Assembly: GCF_030709675.1 (NCBI RefSeq)
Contig: NZ_JAUZQD010000001.1
Location: 1-64,000 of the forward strand
Direction of reading: 5' to 3'
Length of the DNA stretch: 64,000 nt
From: Symbioplanes lichenis
GTDB lineage: Bacteria; Actinomycetota; Actinomycetes; Mycobacteriales; Micromonosporaceae
Below the pieces are notes generated by a model. That model did no database searches and was not told the DNA's origin. It saw only the letters and a program-made list of their open reading frames with translations. Numbering within the stretch: position 1 is the stretch's first letter; every line of letters begins with the position of its first letter. This document shows, piece by piece, positions 42,730 through 51,034 of the stretch. Position numbers and translations under genes: made by a program.

Positions 42730-43851
42730 ATGGCCGACCCACGCCGCTCGCTCCTGGCCGCGCTGGGCGCCGCCGTCGTCGCGTTCACCGGCCTGGCCGT
42801 CGGAGTGGCGGTCACCGGCTCTCCGGAGCAGACGCCCGCGGCCGAACCTTCAGCCGGCACTCCGGCGCCGTCGGCTTCCACGGTCACCGCGACCGCGAAC
42901 TCCGGCGCACGCTCCGCCTCGGCCATGATCGCCCGCACCCGCGTCGCCGGCTCCTGGCCGGGCGCGAACGGGCTCTCCGGCGTCAACGGCAGCCCCCGGC
43001 TCGACACCGCGAGCGTCACGGCCTTCTGCTCGGCGCGCGGCCGGGCGTGCACCGTGGCGCAGACCTACACCGACCGGTCGACCTGGCAGACGATGACCGC
43101 CGGGACCGGCTGGACCTTCGAGAACTTCGCGGACTTCGACGGCGTACTCGTGATCTCGCAGGGCCTGACCCCCAACGGCGCGCAAGCGGACCTCGTGAGC
43201 TGCGCCGACGGCGACCACGACGCCGACTGGCAGGCCTTCGGCACCCTGATGCGGACGCACGACCGCGCCGACTCGATCGTCCGGCTCGGCTGGGAGTTCA
43301 ACGAGCAGACCTCCTCGTGGCGCGCGGACGACCCGGCCACCTGGATCAGCTGTTACCGGCGCGCGGCCGACAACATCCGCGCCACCAACCCCGACGTCGT
43401 CCTCGACTGGACCATCAACGCCCACAACACCCCGGCGGGCGTCTGCGACGGCGTGAGCACCACCTGTTACCCGGGCGACGACTACGTCGACATCGTCGGT
43501 ATCGACAATTACGACCACTACCCATGGTCCCCCACGGCCGCCGGCTTCACGGCCACGGCGGCCGACCCCGAGGGCCTGACCTGGCTCTACACCTTCGCCC
43601 GGGACCACGGCAAACTCTTCTCCGTCGGCGAATGGGGCATCACCCCCACCGGCGACGCGGGCCGGGAGAACCCCGACTTCATCACCTGGATGCACGACTG
43701 GTTCGCCGACCACGCGCAATACCTGGCCTACGAAACCTACTTCTCCGACTGCGACGACAGCGGCATCCAGTCGAGCCTCTACCTGACGACCGCCAACTGC
43801 GCCCAGAACCCGCAGTCCGCGGCCCGCTACAAAGACTTGTACGACGAGTGA
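42730..43851 (+). CDS. Secreted GH26-like glycoside hydrolase
   Basis: A 373-residue secreted or membrane-anchored protein. A hydrophobic leader (SLLAALGAAVVAFTGLAVGV) is followed by a Thr/Pro/Ala-rich linker to about residue 63. The catalytic domain has the acid/base Glu in RLGWEFN (Glu189) and a probable nucleophile in SVGEWG (Glu301), the pattern of clan GH-A enzymes and most like family 26 mannanases/glucanases. Substrate not predictable. No ribosome binding site stronger than GGGAGACGAGACC precedes the ATG. A hairpin follows directly. Confidence 0.82.
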   Translation: MADPRRSLLAALGAAVVAFTGLAVGVAVTGSPEQTPAAEPSAGTPAPSASTVTATANSGARSASAMIARTRVAGSWPGANGLSGVNGSPRLDTASVTAFCSARGRACTVAQTYTDRSTWQTMTAGTGWTFENFADFDGVLVISQGLTPNGAQADLVSCADGDHDADWQAFGTLMRTHDRADSIVRLGWEFNEQTSSWRADDPATWISCYRRAADNIRATNPDVVLDWTINAHNTPAGVCDGVSTTCYPGDDYVDIVGIDNYDHYPWSPTAAGFTATAADPEGLTWLYTFARDHGKLFSVGEWGITPTGDAGRENPDFITWMHDWFADHAQYLAYETYFSDCDDSGIQSSLYLTTANCAQNPQSAARYKDLYDE

Positions 43852-43856
43852 CCAAA

Positions 43857-43885
43857 CGGGCGGGCGGCCACTCGCCACCCGCCCG
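43857..43885. terminator. Bidirectional terminator, CGGGCGGG stem
   Basis: Stem CGGGCGGG (43857-43864) paired with CCCGCCCG (43878-43885) lies between the convergent GH26-like gene and the first IPT gene. The same eight-base stem pair recurs at 45033-45060 between the two IPT genes. Confidence 0.7.
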
Positions 43886-43898
43886 CGTCCCCGCCTGA

Positions 43899-45011
43899 TC
43901 AGCGGTCGAGGAAGGCGAAGGCGGTCACACTCGTGATCGGACTGCTGACACCGTTTCTCGTGACCACGACCGGGCAGACTCCCGCGGTTCCCCCGAGGGC
44001 CGCCACGAGGTCGTCGATGGACGTCGCCGGCGTCGCGGCCGGGTTCGGCACCACCACCGAGATGCTGTTCACGCTGGTCGCACCGACAATCGGCGCGGGC
44101 AGCCCGCAGAAGGTGACCGACAGCTCCGACGGGTTGGCACTGAAGGAGGTGCCGATGATCCGCGTCCTGGCCGCGGCGCCGACTTTCCCGGATGTCACGT
44201 CGAGCGAGGTGATCATCGGCGCGGCGACGATGCTCAGACCCGTGGCGGTGCTCGCGAACGTGCGGGAGACCGTGTTCTGATTGATGACCAGGCTGGGCGT
44301 GGCTGTGGCGGTCATCGGCGCGGCGGTCCGCGCCAGCCAGTAGTTGCCCGGGCCGGCCGGTGCACTGTTCGCGGCCTGCGCCGTGGTCCCGTTCGCCGCG
44401 AGGAAGCCCACCGTGGTCAGCACCTTGCCGTTCAGCGTCCCGCTCAGGGCCGCGGCGCTGCGCCCGTCGAAGGAGAAGTCGTCGCCGGCCTTGACCCGGA
44501 TGACTTGACCACCCGCCACATTGAGCGCCTGCACCCGGCCGGTGACGTCCAGGGCGGAGCTGTTGTCGGTGAACACCGGCTTGTCCCCCACGTCCGCCAG
44601 CGACGGTGCCGGGACGAAGGTCAGCACGGCCGGCTTGGTCGCCAGGATCGTGGTGCCGTCGGTCCCGTAGATGGTGACGGCCTCGGCGTTGCCGCCGCTG
44701 GACGCCGCGCAGCCGTTGGCCGGTGTCTTGAGCGACAGCTGAGTGGTGCTGGAGACGATGAAGTTGTCCAGCTTGGCGCAGTTGGGATCCCCGCCCAGTG
44801 AGATGCCGCCGATCAACTCGTCGTCGAAGTTGGTGCCGGTGACGACGATCGCCTTGTTCGCCAGCCCGGCGCCGACCTTGACCGGCGAGACGGCGGAGAT
44901 CGTCATTGTGGCGGCGAGGGCCGGGGACGCTTGACCGATGAGCGTGGCGCCCGCCAGCAGCGCCGTGGCGGAGGCAGCCAGCCGCGTCCGCCTCGTTGCG
45001 AGAAGCGACAT
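43899..45011 (-). CDS. Secreted IPT/TIG protein, copy A
   Basis: A 370-residue exported protein with a cleavable signal peptide (MSLLATRRTRLAASATALLA, then ATLIGQASPALA). The mature chain is Thr/Ser/Val-rich beta sandwich: one IPT/TIG-like repeat near residues 30-130 (VVTGTNFDDELI) and another near 280-370 (RIIGTSFSANPSELSVTFCG). It has several cysteines and no lipobox, so it is secreted. IPT/TIG domains commonly bind proteins or glycans. GGAAGGA precedes ATG 45011. It is a paralogue of the upstream gene. Function unknown. Confidence 0.75.
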   Translation of the reverse strand: MSLLATRRTRLAASATALLAGATLIGQASPALAATMTISAVSPVKVGAGLANKAIVVTGTNFDDELIGGISLGGDPNCAKLDNFIVSSTTQLSLKTPANGCAASSGGNAEAVTIYGTDGTTILATKPAVLTFVPAPSLADVGDKPVFTDNSSALDVTGRVQALNVAGGQVIRVKAGDDFSFDGRSAAALSGTLNGKVLTTVGFLAANGTTAQAANSAPAGPGNYWLARTAAPMTATATPSLVINQNTVSRTFASTATGLSIVAAPMITSLDVTSGKVGAAARTRIIGTSFSANPSELSVTFCGLPAPIVGATSVNSISVVVPNPAATPATSIDDLVAALGGTAGVCPVVVTRNGVSSPITSVTAFAFLDR

Positions 45012-45032
45012 GAGAAGTCCTTCCGAAGAAAA

Positions 45033-45060
45033 CGGGCGGGCAGCCGAAGCCACCCGCCCG
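45033..45060. terminator. Terminator between IPT paralogues
   Basis: Stem CGGGCGGG (45033-45040) paired with CCCGCCCG (45053-45060) with a 12-base loop follows the stop of copy B and precedes the ribosome binding site of copy A. It should limit read-through, so the paralogues may be separately expressed despite lying 65 bases apart. Confidence 0.6.
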
Positions 45061-45076
45061 CCGTGCTGCTCAGAAA

Positions 45077-46243
45077 TCAGCGGTCCAGGAACGCGAAGTA
45101 AGTGGACGAGGTGACCGGGCTGGACACGCCGCCCTTGGTGACGACAACGGGGCAGACGCCCGCGGTCGCGGTGCCGAGACCGGTGCCGGCGGTGCCGCTG
45201 ACGGTGGTCGGCGTGGTGACGGTGATGGAGGTGAGCGTCGAGGCCGTCGGGGTGGGCGCGGCAACACCGCAGAAGGTCACCGAGAGGTCGGCCGGCGTGC
45301 CGCTGAAGCCGGTACCGGTGATCTTCACCGTGGTCGCGGCGTTGACCTTGCCGGAGTTGACGTCGAGCGACGTGACGACGGGTGTGGCGACGATGGTGAG
45401 CCCGTGGTCGGCAACGACGAAGTTCCGCGTCACCGTCCCCTGCGTGATGGAGAGGGTGGGCGTCGCCGAGGCGGTCAGCGCCGTTCCCGTCCGGGCGATC
45501 CAGTAGTTGCCGGCGTCGCCGGCAGCGGTGGCCGCCTGCGTGGCGCCGAGTGGAGTGAGGAAGCCGACCGTCGTGAGCGGCTTGCCGCCGAGAGTGCCGG
45601 ACAAGCCCGCCGACGTGGCGCCGCTGAAGGCGAAGTCGCCGGAAGCCTTGATGCGGATCGCCTGACCGCCGGCCGTCGTCAGATCGCGTACGCGCTTGGT
45701 GGCGTCCGTCAGCTCGGCACTGTTCTCGGTGTAGGCGGGGTAGGCCTCGCTACCGGCGGTAGTCACGAGAGCGGTCAGCGAGGGCGGCGGCACGAACGTG
45801 ACAGCGGCCGACTTGGTGACCGAACCCGTCGCGCCAGAGGCATCGACCTGCAGAACCGTGACGTCCTCGGCGGCACCGGTGGTCGCCACACAGCCGGGCG
45901 CCGCGGTGGCCGGGTTCGAGGCGGCGGGAACCGCAGCCGGCGTCTTGACGGAGATCTGGGTCGCGCTGGTGACCACGTAGCTCTGGAGGTTGGCACAGTC
46001 CGGGTCGGAACCCAGCGTGATACCGGTGATCTGGTCCTCGTCGAAGTTGGTGCCGTTGATGAGGATCACGCGGTTGGCCTGACCGGCGGCGACCTTCGAC
46101 GGCGTCACGGTCGTGATGGTCACGTTGTTCAGTACCGCGGCGGTGGCGGCGGGCGCTGCGACGGCCAGGGATGCGCCTACCACGAGGACCGCGGCGGTTG
46201 CAGAGGCAGCCAGCCGCGAACGCCTCGTTGCGAGAAGCGACAT
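45077..46243 (-). CDS. Secreted IPT/TIG protein, copy B
   Basis: A 388-residue paralogue of copy A with the same leader pattern (MSLLATRRSRLAASATAAVL) and shared segments: GTNFDEDQITGITLG, FLTPLGATQ, VTSLDVNSGKV, LSVTFCGVAAP and the terminal FAFLDR. A longer Ala/Thr-rich insertion around residues 105-130 accounts for the length difference. It is likely secreted and beta-rich. GGAAGGA precedes ATG 46243. The two copies arose by tandem duplication; the shared terminator stem supports this. Confidence 0.75.
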   Translation of the reverse strand: MSLLATRRSRLAASATAAVLVVGASLAVAAPAATAAVLNNVTITTVTPSKVAAGQANRVILINGTNFDEDQITGITLGSDPDCANLQSYVVTSATQISVKTPAAVPAASNPATAAPGCVATTGAAEDVTVLQVDASGATGSVTKSAAVTFVPPPSLTALVTTAGSEAYPAYTENSAELTDATKRVRDLTTAGGQAIRIKASGDFAFSGATSAGLSGTLGGKPLTTVGFLTPLGATQAATAAGDAGNYWIARTGTALTASATPTLSITQGTVTRNFVVADHGLTIVATPVVTSLDVNSGKVNAATTVKITGTGFSGTPADLSVTFCGVAAPTPTASTLTSITVTTPTTVSGTAGTGLGTATAGVCPVVVTKGGVSSPVTSSTYFAFLDR

Positions 46244-46413
46244 GGGGACGGGTCCTTCCAAACGTGAGACGGCAGTCCGTTCGGCGGCTGATGCCCAGAC
46301 CGACGTGACTGAAAGCGACCCCAATGTAACCGTCGGTTAGTCCGAGTGGACCCGATTTGCCGACGTTCGGAGCCACGGTGGCGACCATTGGGACAGCGGT
46401 GGTAGAAGAGCCC

Positions 46414-47211
46414 ATGGAGAAGCGGGCGCTCGTGCTCGGCGGTGGTGGGGTCACCGGGGTGGCGTGGACGATCGGGCTGCTGCACGGGCTCGCCGAGCGG
46501 GGGCTCGATCTCACGCGGCCCGACCTCATCGTCGGCACGTCGGCCGGGGCCGTGGTGGCCGCTCAGCTGACTAGCGGGCGCACCCTCGCGGAGCTTTACG
46601 AGCACGAGCTGACCGACACCTCCGGCGATCGCGACGCCGTTGTCGGGGTGCGGGTGCTGGCCGGTTTCGTGCTTTCCGCGTGGTGGCCGGGCGGGCGGGC
46701 CCGGTTGGGACGGGCGGCGCTGCGCAGCAAGACGGTGCCCGAGTCCGTACGCCGGGAGGCCATCGCCCGCCGGGTCGGCCGCGACGAGTGGCCCGCGACG
46801 CGGCTCAGGATTCCGGCGGTCGACGCGGAGACCGGCGCCGTCCGGATCTTCGAGAACGACAGCGGTGTGTCGCTCATCGACGCCGTCGCCGCCAGTTGCG
46901 CGGTGCCGCTGGTGTGGCCGCCCATGACCGTCGCCGGGCGGCGCTACATCGACGGCGGCGTCCGCTCCGTCGCCAACGCCGACCTGGCGGAGGGCTATGA
47001 CACCACGGTCATCGCCCCGGTCACGGCGAGCGCGCACCGGGCGGGCGATCCGCGCGTACAGGGGAAGCGGTTGAAGGCTCGGGTGATCTCGCCGACGGAC
47101 GCCGCGCTGACCGCGATCGGCCGCAATCCGCTGGATCCGGGCCGGCGGCGACCGGCCGCGGAGGCGGGGCGGGCGCAGGCAAGCGAGGTGTCCGAACGGG
47201 AAGCGCGGTGA
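46414..47211 (+). CDS. Patatin-like phospholipase
   Basis: A 265-residue patatin-like acyl hydrolase. The oxyanion loop LGGGGVTGVAW is followed by the nucleophile elbow GTSAGA; the dyad Asp is in YIDGGVRS, the expected DGG position. No signal peptide, so probably cytoplasmic. The start MEKRALVLGG at 46414 gives the family N-terminus; the frame is open 19 codons further upstream. It is divergent from copy B of the IPT genes with 170 bases between starts. Confidence 0.87.
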   Translation: MEKRALVLGGGGVTGVAWTIGLLHGLAERGLDLTRPDLIVGTSAGAVVAAQLTSGRTLAELYEHELTDTSGDRDAVVGVRVLAGFVLSAWWPGGRARLGRAALRSKTVPESVRREAIARRVGRDEWPATRLRIPAVDAETGAVRIFENDSGVSLIDAVAASCAVPLVWPPMTVAGRRYIDGGVRSVANADLAEGYDTTVIAPVTASAHRAGDPRVQGKRLKARVISPTDAALTAIGRNPLDPGRRRPAAEAGRAQASEVSEREAR

Positions 47212-47268
47212 AGATCACCGTACGCAGGACCCTGCCCGCACCCCCGGGAGTGCGGTTTACTGCTCCCC

Positions 47269-47868
47269 ATGAGCATCATCAGTCCCGGGTTCGGCGGTCG
47301 GCGGCGTTCTTCCCGGCCAGATCTGCCGCCCGGCCAATACCTGACCCATGACTTCCCGGTGCTGTCCGCCGGGCCGACGCCGCGCGTCCCGCTCGACCGG
47401 TGGAGCTTCACGGTCACCGACGAGCTCGGCCAGAAGACGTCGTGGAACTGGGAGGAGTTCAACGCGCTCCCCCAGGAGGAGTTCACGGTCGACATCCATT
47501 GCGTGACCAAGTGGTCGAAGCTCGGCACCACGTGGAAGGGCGTCGCGCTCGACACCATCTTCGAGAACCTCGAGTCGTCGGCCGACTACACGATGGTGCA
47601 CAGCTACGGCGGCTACACGACGAACGTGCCGGTGGAGGACCTGCTCGACGGCAAGGCGTGGATCGTGCACACCTTCGACGGCGAGCCGCTGCACCCGGAG
47701 CACGGCGGGCCCGCGCGGCTGCTCGTCCCGCACCTCTACTTCTGGAAGTCCGCGAAGTGGGTCAACGGCCTGCAGATGATCCCGCAGGACGAGCCGGGCT
47801 TCTGGGAGGAGGCCGGCTACCACATGTACGGCGACCCGTGGCGCGAGCAGCGTTACCAGGGCGACTGA
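47269..47868 (+). CDS. Molybdopterin-dependent oxidoreductase
   Basis: A 199-residue sulfite-oxidase-fold protein without signal peptide. The molybdenum-ligand Cys is Cys78 in DIHCVTKWSKLGTTWKG, and VHSYGGYTTNVPVEDL and GGPARLLVPHLYFWKSAKWV follow the family pattern. The reaction is unknown, but the next gene encodes a matching flavin/NAD reductase whose ATG overlaps the stop here by one base, so the two probably form an electron-transfer pair in the cytosol. Confidence 0.9.
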   Translation: MSIISPGFGGRRRSSRPDLPPGQYLTHDFPVLSAGPTPRVPLDRWSFTVTDELGQKTSWNWEEFNALPQEEFTVDIHCVTKWSKLGTTWKGVALDTIFENLESSADYTMVHSYGGYTTNVPVEDLLDGKAWIVHTFDGEPLHPEHGGPARLLVPHLYFWKSAKWVNGLQMIPQDEPGFWEEAGYHMYGDPWREQRYQGD

Positions 47869-48602
47869 TGGCGCGTCTCACGTGGCGCGCGGCCACGGTG
47901 GCGGAGGCTCGCTGGGAGACGGCCTCCGCCCGGACGCTCGTGCTCGACGTGCCCGGCTGGCCCGGGCATCTGGCCGGGCAGCACGTGGACGTGCGGCTGA
48001 CCGCCCCGGACGGCTATCAGGCGCAGCGCAGCTATTCGATCGCGTCGTCGTGGCGCGAGGGCGGCCGGGTCGAGCTGACCGTGCAGCGCGTCGAGGACGG
48101 CGAGGTGTCCAGCTATCTCGCCGACGTGCTCGAGACCAGTCAGCAGGTCGAGCTGCGCGGGCCGGTCGGCGGCTGGTTCGTGTGGCGGCCCGCGAGCACC
48201 GCGCCGGTCCTGCTGGTGGCGGGCGGCTCCGGCGTCGTGCCGCTCATGGCCATGATCCGGGCGCGCGGAGACGTGCGGGGCCGGCAGCCGTTCCGCCTGA
48301 TCTATTCCGTACGCACCCCCGAGGACGTTCTCTACGCCGACGAGCTGCGCCGCCACGTCCGCGACGATCCGGGACTGGACGTGCACTTCGTCTACACCCG
48401 GAAGGCGCCGGAGGGCTGGCGCGAGCCGCCCGGCCGGATCGGCGTGGCGACCCTCAACTCGCACGGCTGGCCGCCCGACTTCGCGCCCGACGTGTACGTG
48501 TGCGGGCCGACCGCCTTCGTCGAGACGGCCGCCGACATCCTCGTCGCTCTCGGTCACGACTCCCGGAAGATCCGCACCGAGCGATTCGGGGGCACGGCAT
48601 GA
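47868..48602 (+). CDS. Ferredoxin reductase-type FAD/NAD protein
   Basis: A 244-residue flavoprotein of the ferredoxin-NADP reductase type with FAD-binding QRSYSIASS and NAD-binding VLLVAGGSGVVPL, CGP in YVCGPTAFVET and a final ERFGGT. No 2Fe-2S domain is attached, so it passes electrons directly to its partner, likely the molybdopterin protein encoded one base upstream. The next gene start overlaps its stop by four bases. Confidence 0.9.
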   Translation: MARLTWRAATVAEARWETASARTLVLDVPGWPGHLAGQHVDVRLTAPDGYQAQRSYSIASSWREGGRVELTVQRVEDGEVSSYLADVLETSQQVELRGPVGGWFVWRPASTAPVLLVAGGSGVVPLMAMIRARGDVRGRQPFRLIYSVRTPEDVLYADELRRHVRDDPGLDVHFVYTRKAPEGWREPPGRIGVATLNSHGWPPDFAPDVYVCGPTAFVETAADILVALGHDSRKIRTERFGGTA

Positions 48603-48868
48603 GCTCGGAAGTCGACGGCAACGCCCTGGGCGGCGATCTCGCGGAGATTTTCGCCGTGGACCTGACCGGCGCGGCCGTCACGTGCGGGGGCTGCAAGACG
48701 GTGTCCGCTGTGGCCGCCCTGCTCGTGTGGGGGCCGGCGCCGGGCCTGGTCGCCCGCTGCCCCGAGTGCGAGGACGTGGTGCTCCGCCTCGTCCGCGCCC
48801 CGGGCCAGGCCTGGCTCGACCTCCGCGGCGCCGTGAGCGTCCGCATCCCCCTGCCGGCGCCGGAGTAA
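48599..48868 (+). CDS. DUF6510-like zinc-ribbon protein
   Basis: An 89-residue protein with two CxxC motifs (CGGC and CPEC), 24 residues apart, giving a four-cysteine metal site, and a terminal VSVRIPLPAPE. It matches the small proteins annotated DUF6510 in actinobacteria, often next to molybdopterin oxidoreductase and flavin reductase genes. It is the third gene of that operon (ATGA overlap). A metal or cofactor-handling role for the oxidoreductase is an inference. Confidence 0.7.
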   Translation: MSSEVDGNALGGDLAEIFAVDLTGAAVTCGGCKTVSAVAALLVWGPAPGLVARCPECEDVVLRLVRAPGQAWLDLRGAVSVRIPLPAPE

Positions 48869-48949
48869 GAAGCCCGCCCAGCGGGCACGCCGGCGCAACA
48901 AGCCCGGCGCAGCGCAGGCCCGGCGCGGGGGCGGGCCGGCGCGGGCTTC
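48869..48949. terminator. Long GC-rich inverted repeat
   Basis: GAAGCCCGC (48869-48877) is complementary to GCGGGCTTC (48941-48949), with further GC-rich complementary stretches (GCCGGCGC and related) between. It separates the convergent DUF6510-like gene and the minus-strand unknown gene and overlaps the stop codon of the latter. Bidirectional termination is likely. Confidence 0.5.
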
Positions 48950-49337
48950 AGTCGCGGAAGGCCCGGCGCAACCGGTCGGCCAGGCCGGGCGGGCGCGCCG
49001 GGGCCATCGGGCGGGCCGTCCGCACGGGCGCGGCCGGTCGCGGCGAGCGCCCGATCGGCTGGTCGTAGTCCGCGGCGGCGATGGCGTCGATGATCTGCTG
49101 CTCGCCGAAGCCGTCCGAGCCCGGGATCGACGGCACGAACCCCACCAGCACCCCGTCCCGCATGATCTGCGCCTCGAGGCCCGCGGTGCCGTCGTTGTCC
49201 CAGATCGCCTCGCGGCCGTCGGGCAGCACGACGCGGATGCCGTATTGCGTGATGCCCGCGTGCGGCAGCTTCACATGGGCGAAGACGTTGCGGGCGCGCA
49301 GCGTCTCGACGACTCGCCTGGCTCGTTCCTCTTCCAT
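48948..49337 (-). CDS. Unknown small protein
   Basis: A 129-residue protein without signal peptide or membrane span. The N-terminal 80 residues form a beta/alpha domain (RVVETLRARNVFAHVKL, YGIRVVLPDGREAIWDNDG, GLEAQIMRDGVLVGFVP) and the C-terminal 40 residues are Pro/Arg/Ala-rich and likely disordered. I recognise no named family. It is convergent with the redox operon and divergent from the SGNH hydrolase gene. Confidence 0.7.
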   Translation of the reverse strand: MEEERARRVVETLRARNVFAHVKLPHAGITQYGIRVVLPDGREAIWDNDGTAGLEAQIMRDGVLVGFVPSIPGSDGFGEQQIIDAIAAADYDQPIGRSPRPAAPVRTARPMAPARPPGLADRLRRAFRD

Positions 49338-49516
49338 GGAACCGACGCTAACCCGCCCGGCTGAGCACCCGCTGAGGAATGCCTGTGCCCCTCATGGACG
49401 CGAAAAGCATCGATGAACATTACTGCCTCGTCACATCGATGTCACTATGTTTCTTTGCCCGTCACATTGTCTTACTGTCGAGTAACCTTCCCCCTCGCGG
49501 ATCCGGAGGCCCCTCG

Positions 49517-50311
49517 ATGAAGAGACGCGTGACCGTCCTCGCCTGTCTCGTGACCGCCCTGTTCGTCTCGACCGCCACCCCCGCCGTCGCCGCCAAACCC
49601 ACCGTCGCCGCCACCGGTGACTACGTCGCCCTCGGCGATTCCTACTCCTCCGGGGTCGGCGCCCCCGGCCAGACGGGCACGTGCCTGCGCAGCGCCAACT
49701 CCTACCCCGGACTCTTCGCGGCGGCCAACGACCCCGCGTCGTACACGCTGGTCGCCTGTGGCGGTGCCACCACCGACACCCTGCGCGCGACCCAGCTCTC
49801 CGCCCTGAGCGCCGGCACCGACCTCGTGTCGCTGACCATCGGCGGCAACGACGTCGGCTTCGCCCCGACCGTGCTCACCTGCACGCTCGGCACCCAGGCC
49901 GCGTGCACCGCCGCCGTCGAGGACGCGCTCGGCCTGCTGGAGACGACGATCCCGGCCAAGCTCGACGCCACGTACGCCGACATCCGCGCCCGCGCCCCGG
50001 AGGCGACAGTCGTCGTCCTCGGCTACCCGATCCTCTTCAGCGAGACCGGCACCTGCGCGCTCATGAGTCTGCCGAAGCGTCAGGCCCTCAACCGCGGCGC
50101 CCGGGCCCTCAACGCCGTCATCGAGGCGCGCGCCCGGGCGGCGGGCTTCGTCTGGTCGGACGTCACGGACGAGTTCGCCGGGCACGGCATCTGCAGCTCC
50201 GCGCCCTACCTCAACGGCCTCGTCCTGATCCCGGCGAGCAACTCCTTCCACCCCAACGCCGCCGGCTACCGCTCCGGCTACCTCCCGGCCCTGGAGGACG
50301 CCGTCAACTGA
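49517..50311 (+). CDS. Secreted SGNH/GDSL hydrolase
   Basis: A 264-residue secreted lipase/esterase. A signal peptide (MKRRVTVLACLVTALFVSTA, ending at AVA) is followed by YVALGDSYSSG, the catalytic Ser block, IGGNDVGF with the Asn/Gly oxyanion residues, and SFHPNAAG with the catalytic His. Disulfide-forming cysteines are present, as in Streptomyces homologues. CCGGAGG precedes the ATG at 49517. CATCGATG occurs twice, 26 bases apart (49408, 49434), in its upstream region. Its stop overlaps the racemase stop by eight bases, convergently. Confidence 0.9.
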   Translation: MKRRVTVLACLVTALFVSTATPAVAAKPTVAATGDYVALGDSYSSGVGAPGQTGTCLRSANSYPGLFAAANDPASYTLVACGGATTDTLRATQLSALSAGTDLVSLTIGGNDVGFAPTVLTCTLGTQAACTAAVEDALGLLETTIPAKLDATYADIRARAPEATVVVLGYPILFSETGTCALMSLPKRQALNRGARALNAVIEARARAAGFVWSDVTDEFAGHGICSSAPYLNGLVLIPASNSFHPNAAGYRSGYLPALEDAVN

Positions 50312-50993
50312 GAGCCCGGGCGACGGCGGCCTCGACGTGGAGGCGGGTGGTCGGGAAGACGGGGACCGGGCTGTCCGCCTCGCCCACGAGCAACTCGATC
50401 TCCGTGCAGCCGAGGATGATGCCCTGGGCGCCGCTCGCGACGAGGGACGCGATCACCGAACGGTAGCGGGCCCGGGACTCCTCGCGGACGACGCCCAGGA
50501 CCAGCTCGTCGTAGATGATGCGGTGCACGTCCCGGCGGTCGTCGACGTCCGGGGTCAGGACCTTCAGGCCGCGGGCGGTGAGCCGGTCGCGGTAGAAGTC
50601 CTGTTCCATCGTGAAGGCGGTGCCCAGCAGGCCGACCGTCTCCAGGCCGGCGGCGATCACGGCGTCGGCGGTGGCGTCGGCCAGGTGCAGCAGGGGGATG
50701 CCGATCGCGGGCTGCACCTCGTCGGCCACCTTGTGCATCGTGTTGGTGCACAGCAGCAGGAAGCCGGCGCCGGCCGCCTCGACCTGACGGGCGGCGGCGG
50801 CCAGCAGGCGGCCGGCCGAGGCCCAGTCGCCGGTGCGCTGCAGCTCCTCGACGTCCGCGAAGTCCACGGACAGCAGCACGCAGCGCGCCGAGTGGAGACC
50901 GCCGAGCCGGTCGCGGACCAGCTCGTTGGCCAGCCGGTAGTAGTGCGCGCTGGACTCCCAGCTCATTCCGCCCAGCATCCCGATCGTCAGCAT
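50304..50993 (-). CDS. Aspartate/glutamate racemase family
   Basis: A 229-residue Asp/Glu/hydantoin racemase-fold protein. GMLGGMSWES begins the fold, and the two catalytic cysteines are in LLCTNTMHK and LGCTEIELL, so both proton-transfer residues are present. It probably interconverts L- and D-aspartate or a related amino acid for peptidoglycan or other use. Start MLTIGMLGG at 50993 directly follows the tuf terminator hairpin; an upstream in-frame ATG at 51023 lies inside the hairpin region and is less likely. Confidence 0.88.
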   Translation of the reverse strand: MLTIGMLGGMSWESSAHYYRLANELVRDRLGGLHSARCVLLSVDFADVEELQRTGDWASAGRLLAAAARQVEAAGAGFLLLCTNTMHKVADEVQPAIGIPLLHLADATADAVIAAGLETVGLLGTAFTMEQDFYRDRLTARGLKVLTPDVDDRRDVHRIIYDELVLGVVREESRARYRSVIASLVASGAQGIILGCTEIELLVGEADSPVPVFPTTRLHVEAAVARALS

Positions 50994-51021
50994 GGGCCCC
51001 TTCCTATCAGGAAAGGGGCCC
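50994..51021. terminator. tuf terminator adjoining racemase start
   Basis: Stem GGGCCCCTT (50994-51002) with AAGGGGCCC (51013-51021) follows the tuf stop and ends one base before the racemase ATG. The racemase ribosome binding sequence (AGGAAGG on the minus strand) lies in the hairpin, so folding could also affect its translation. Confidence 0.6.
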
Positions 51022-51034
51022 ACGCCTCGAATGA

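Noticed and set aside
43047..43898. 283-residue alternative frame inside the GH26-like gene
   Set aside because: It is a shadow frame rich in Arg and Pro; the other frame has the catalytic Glu motifs.
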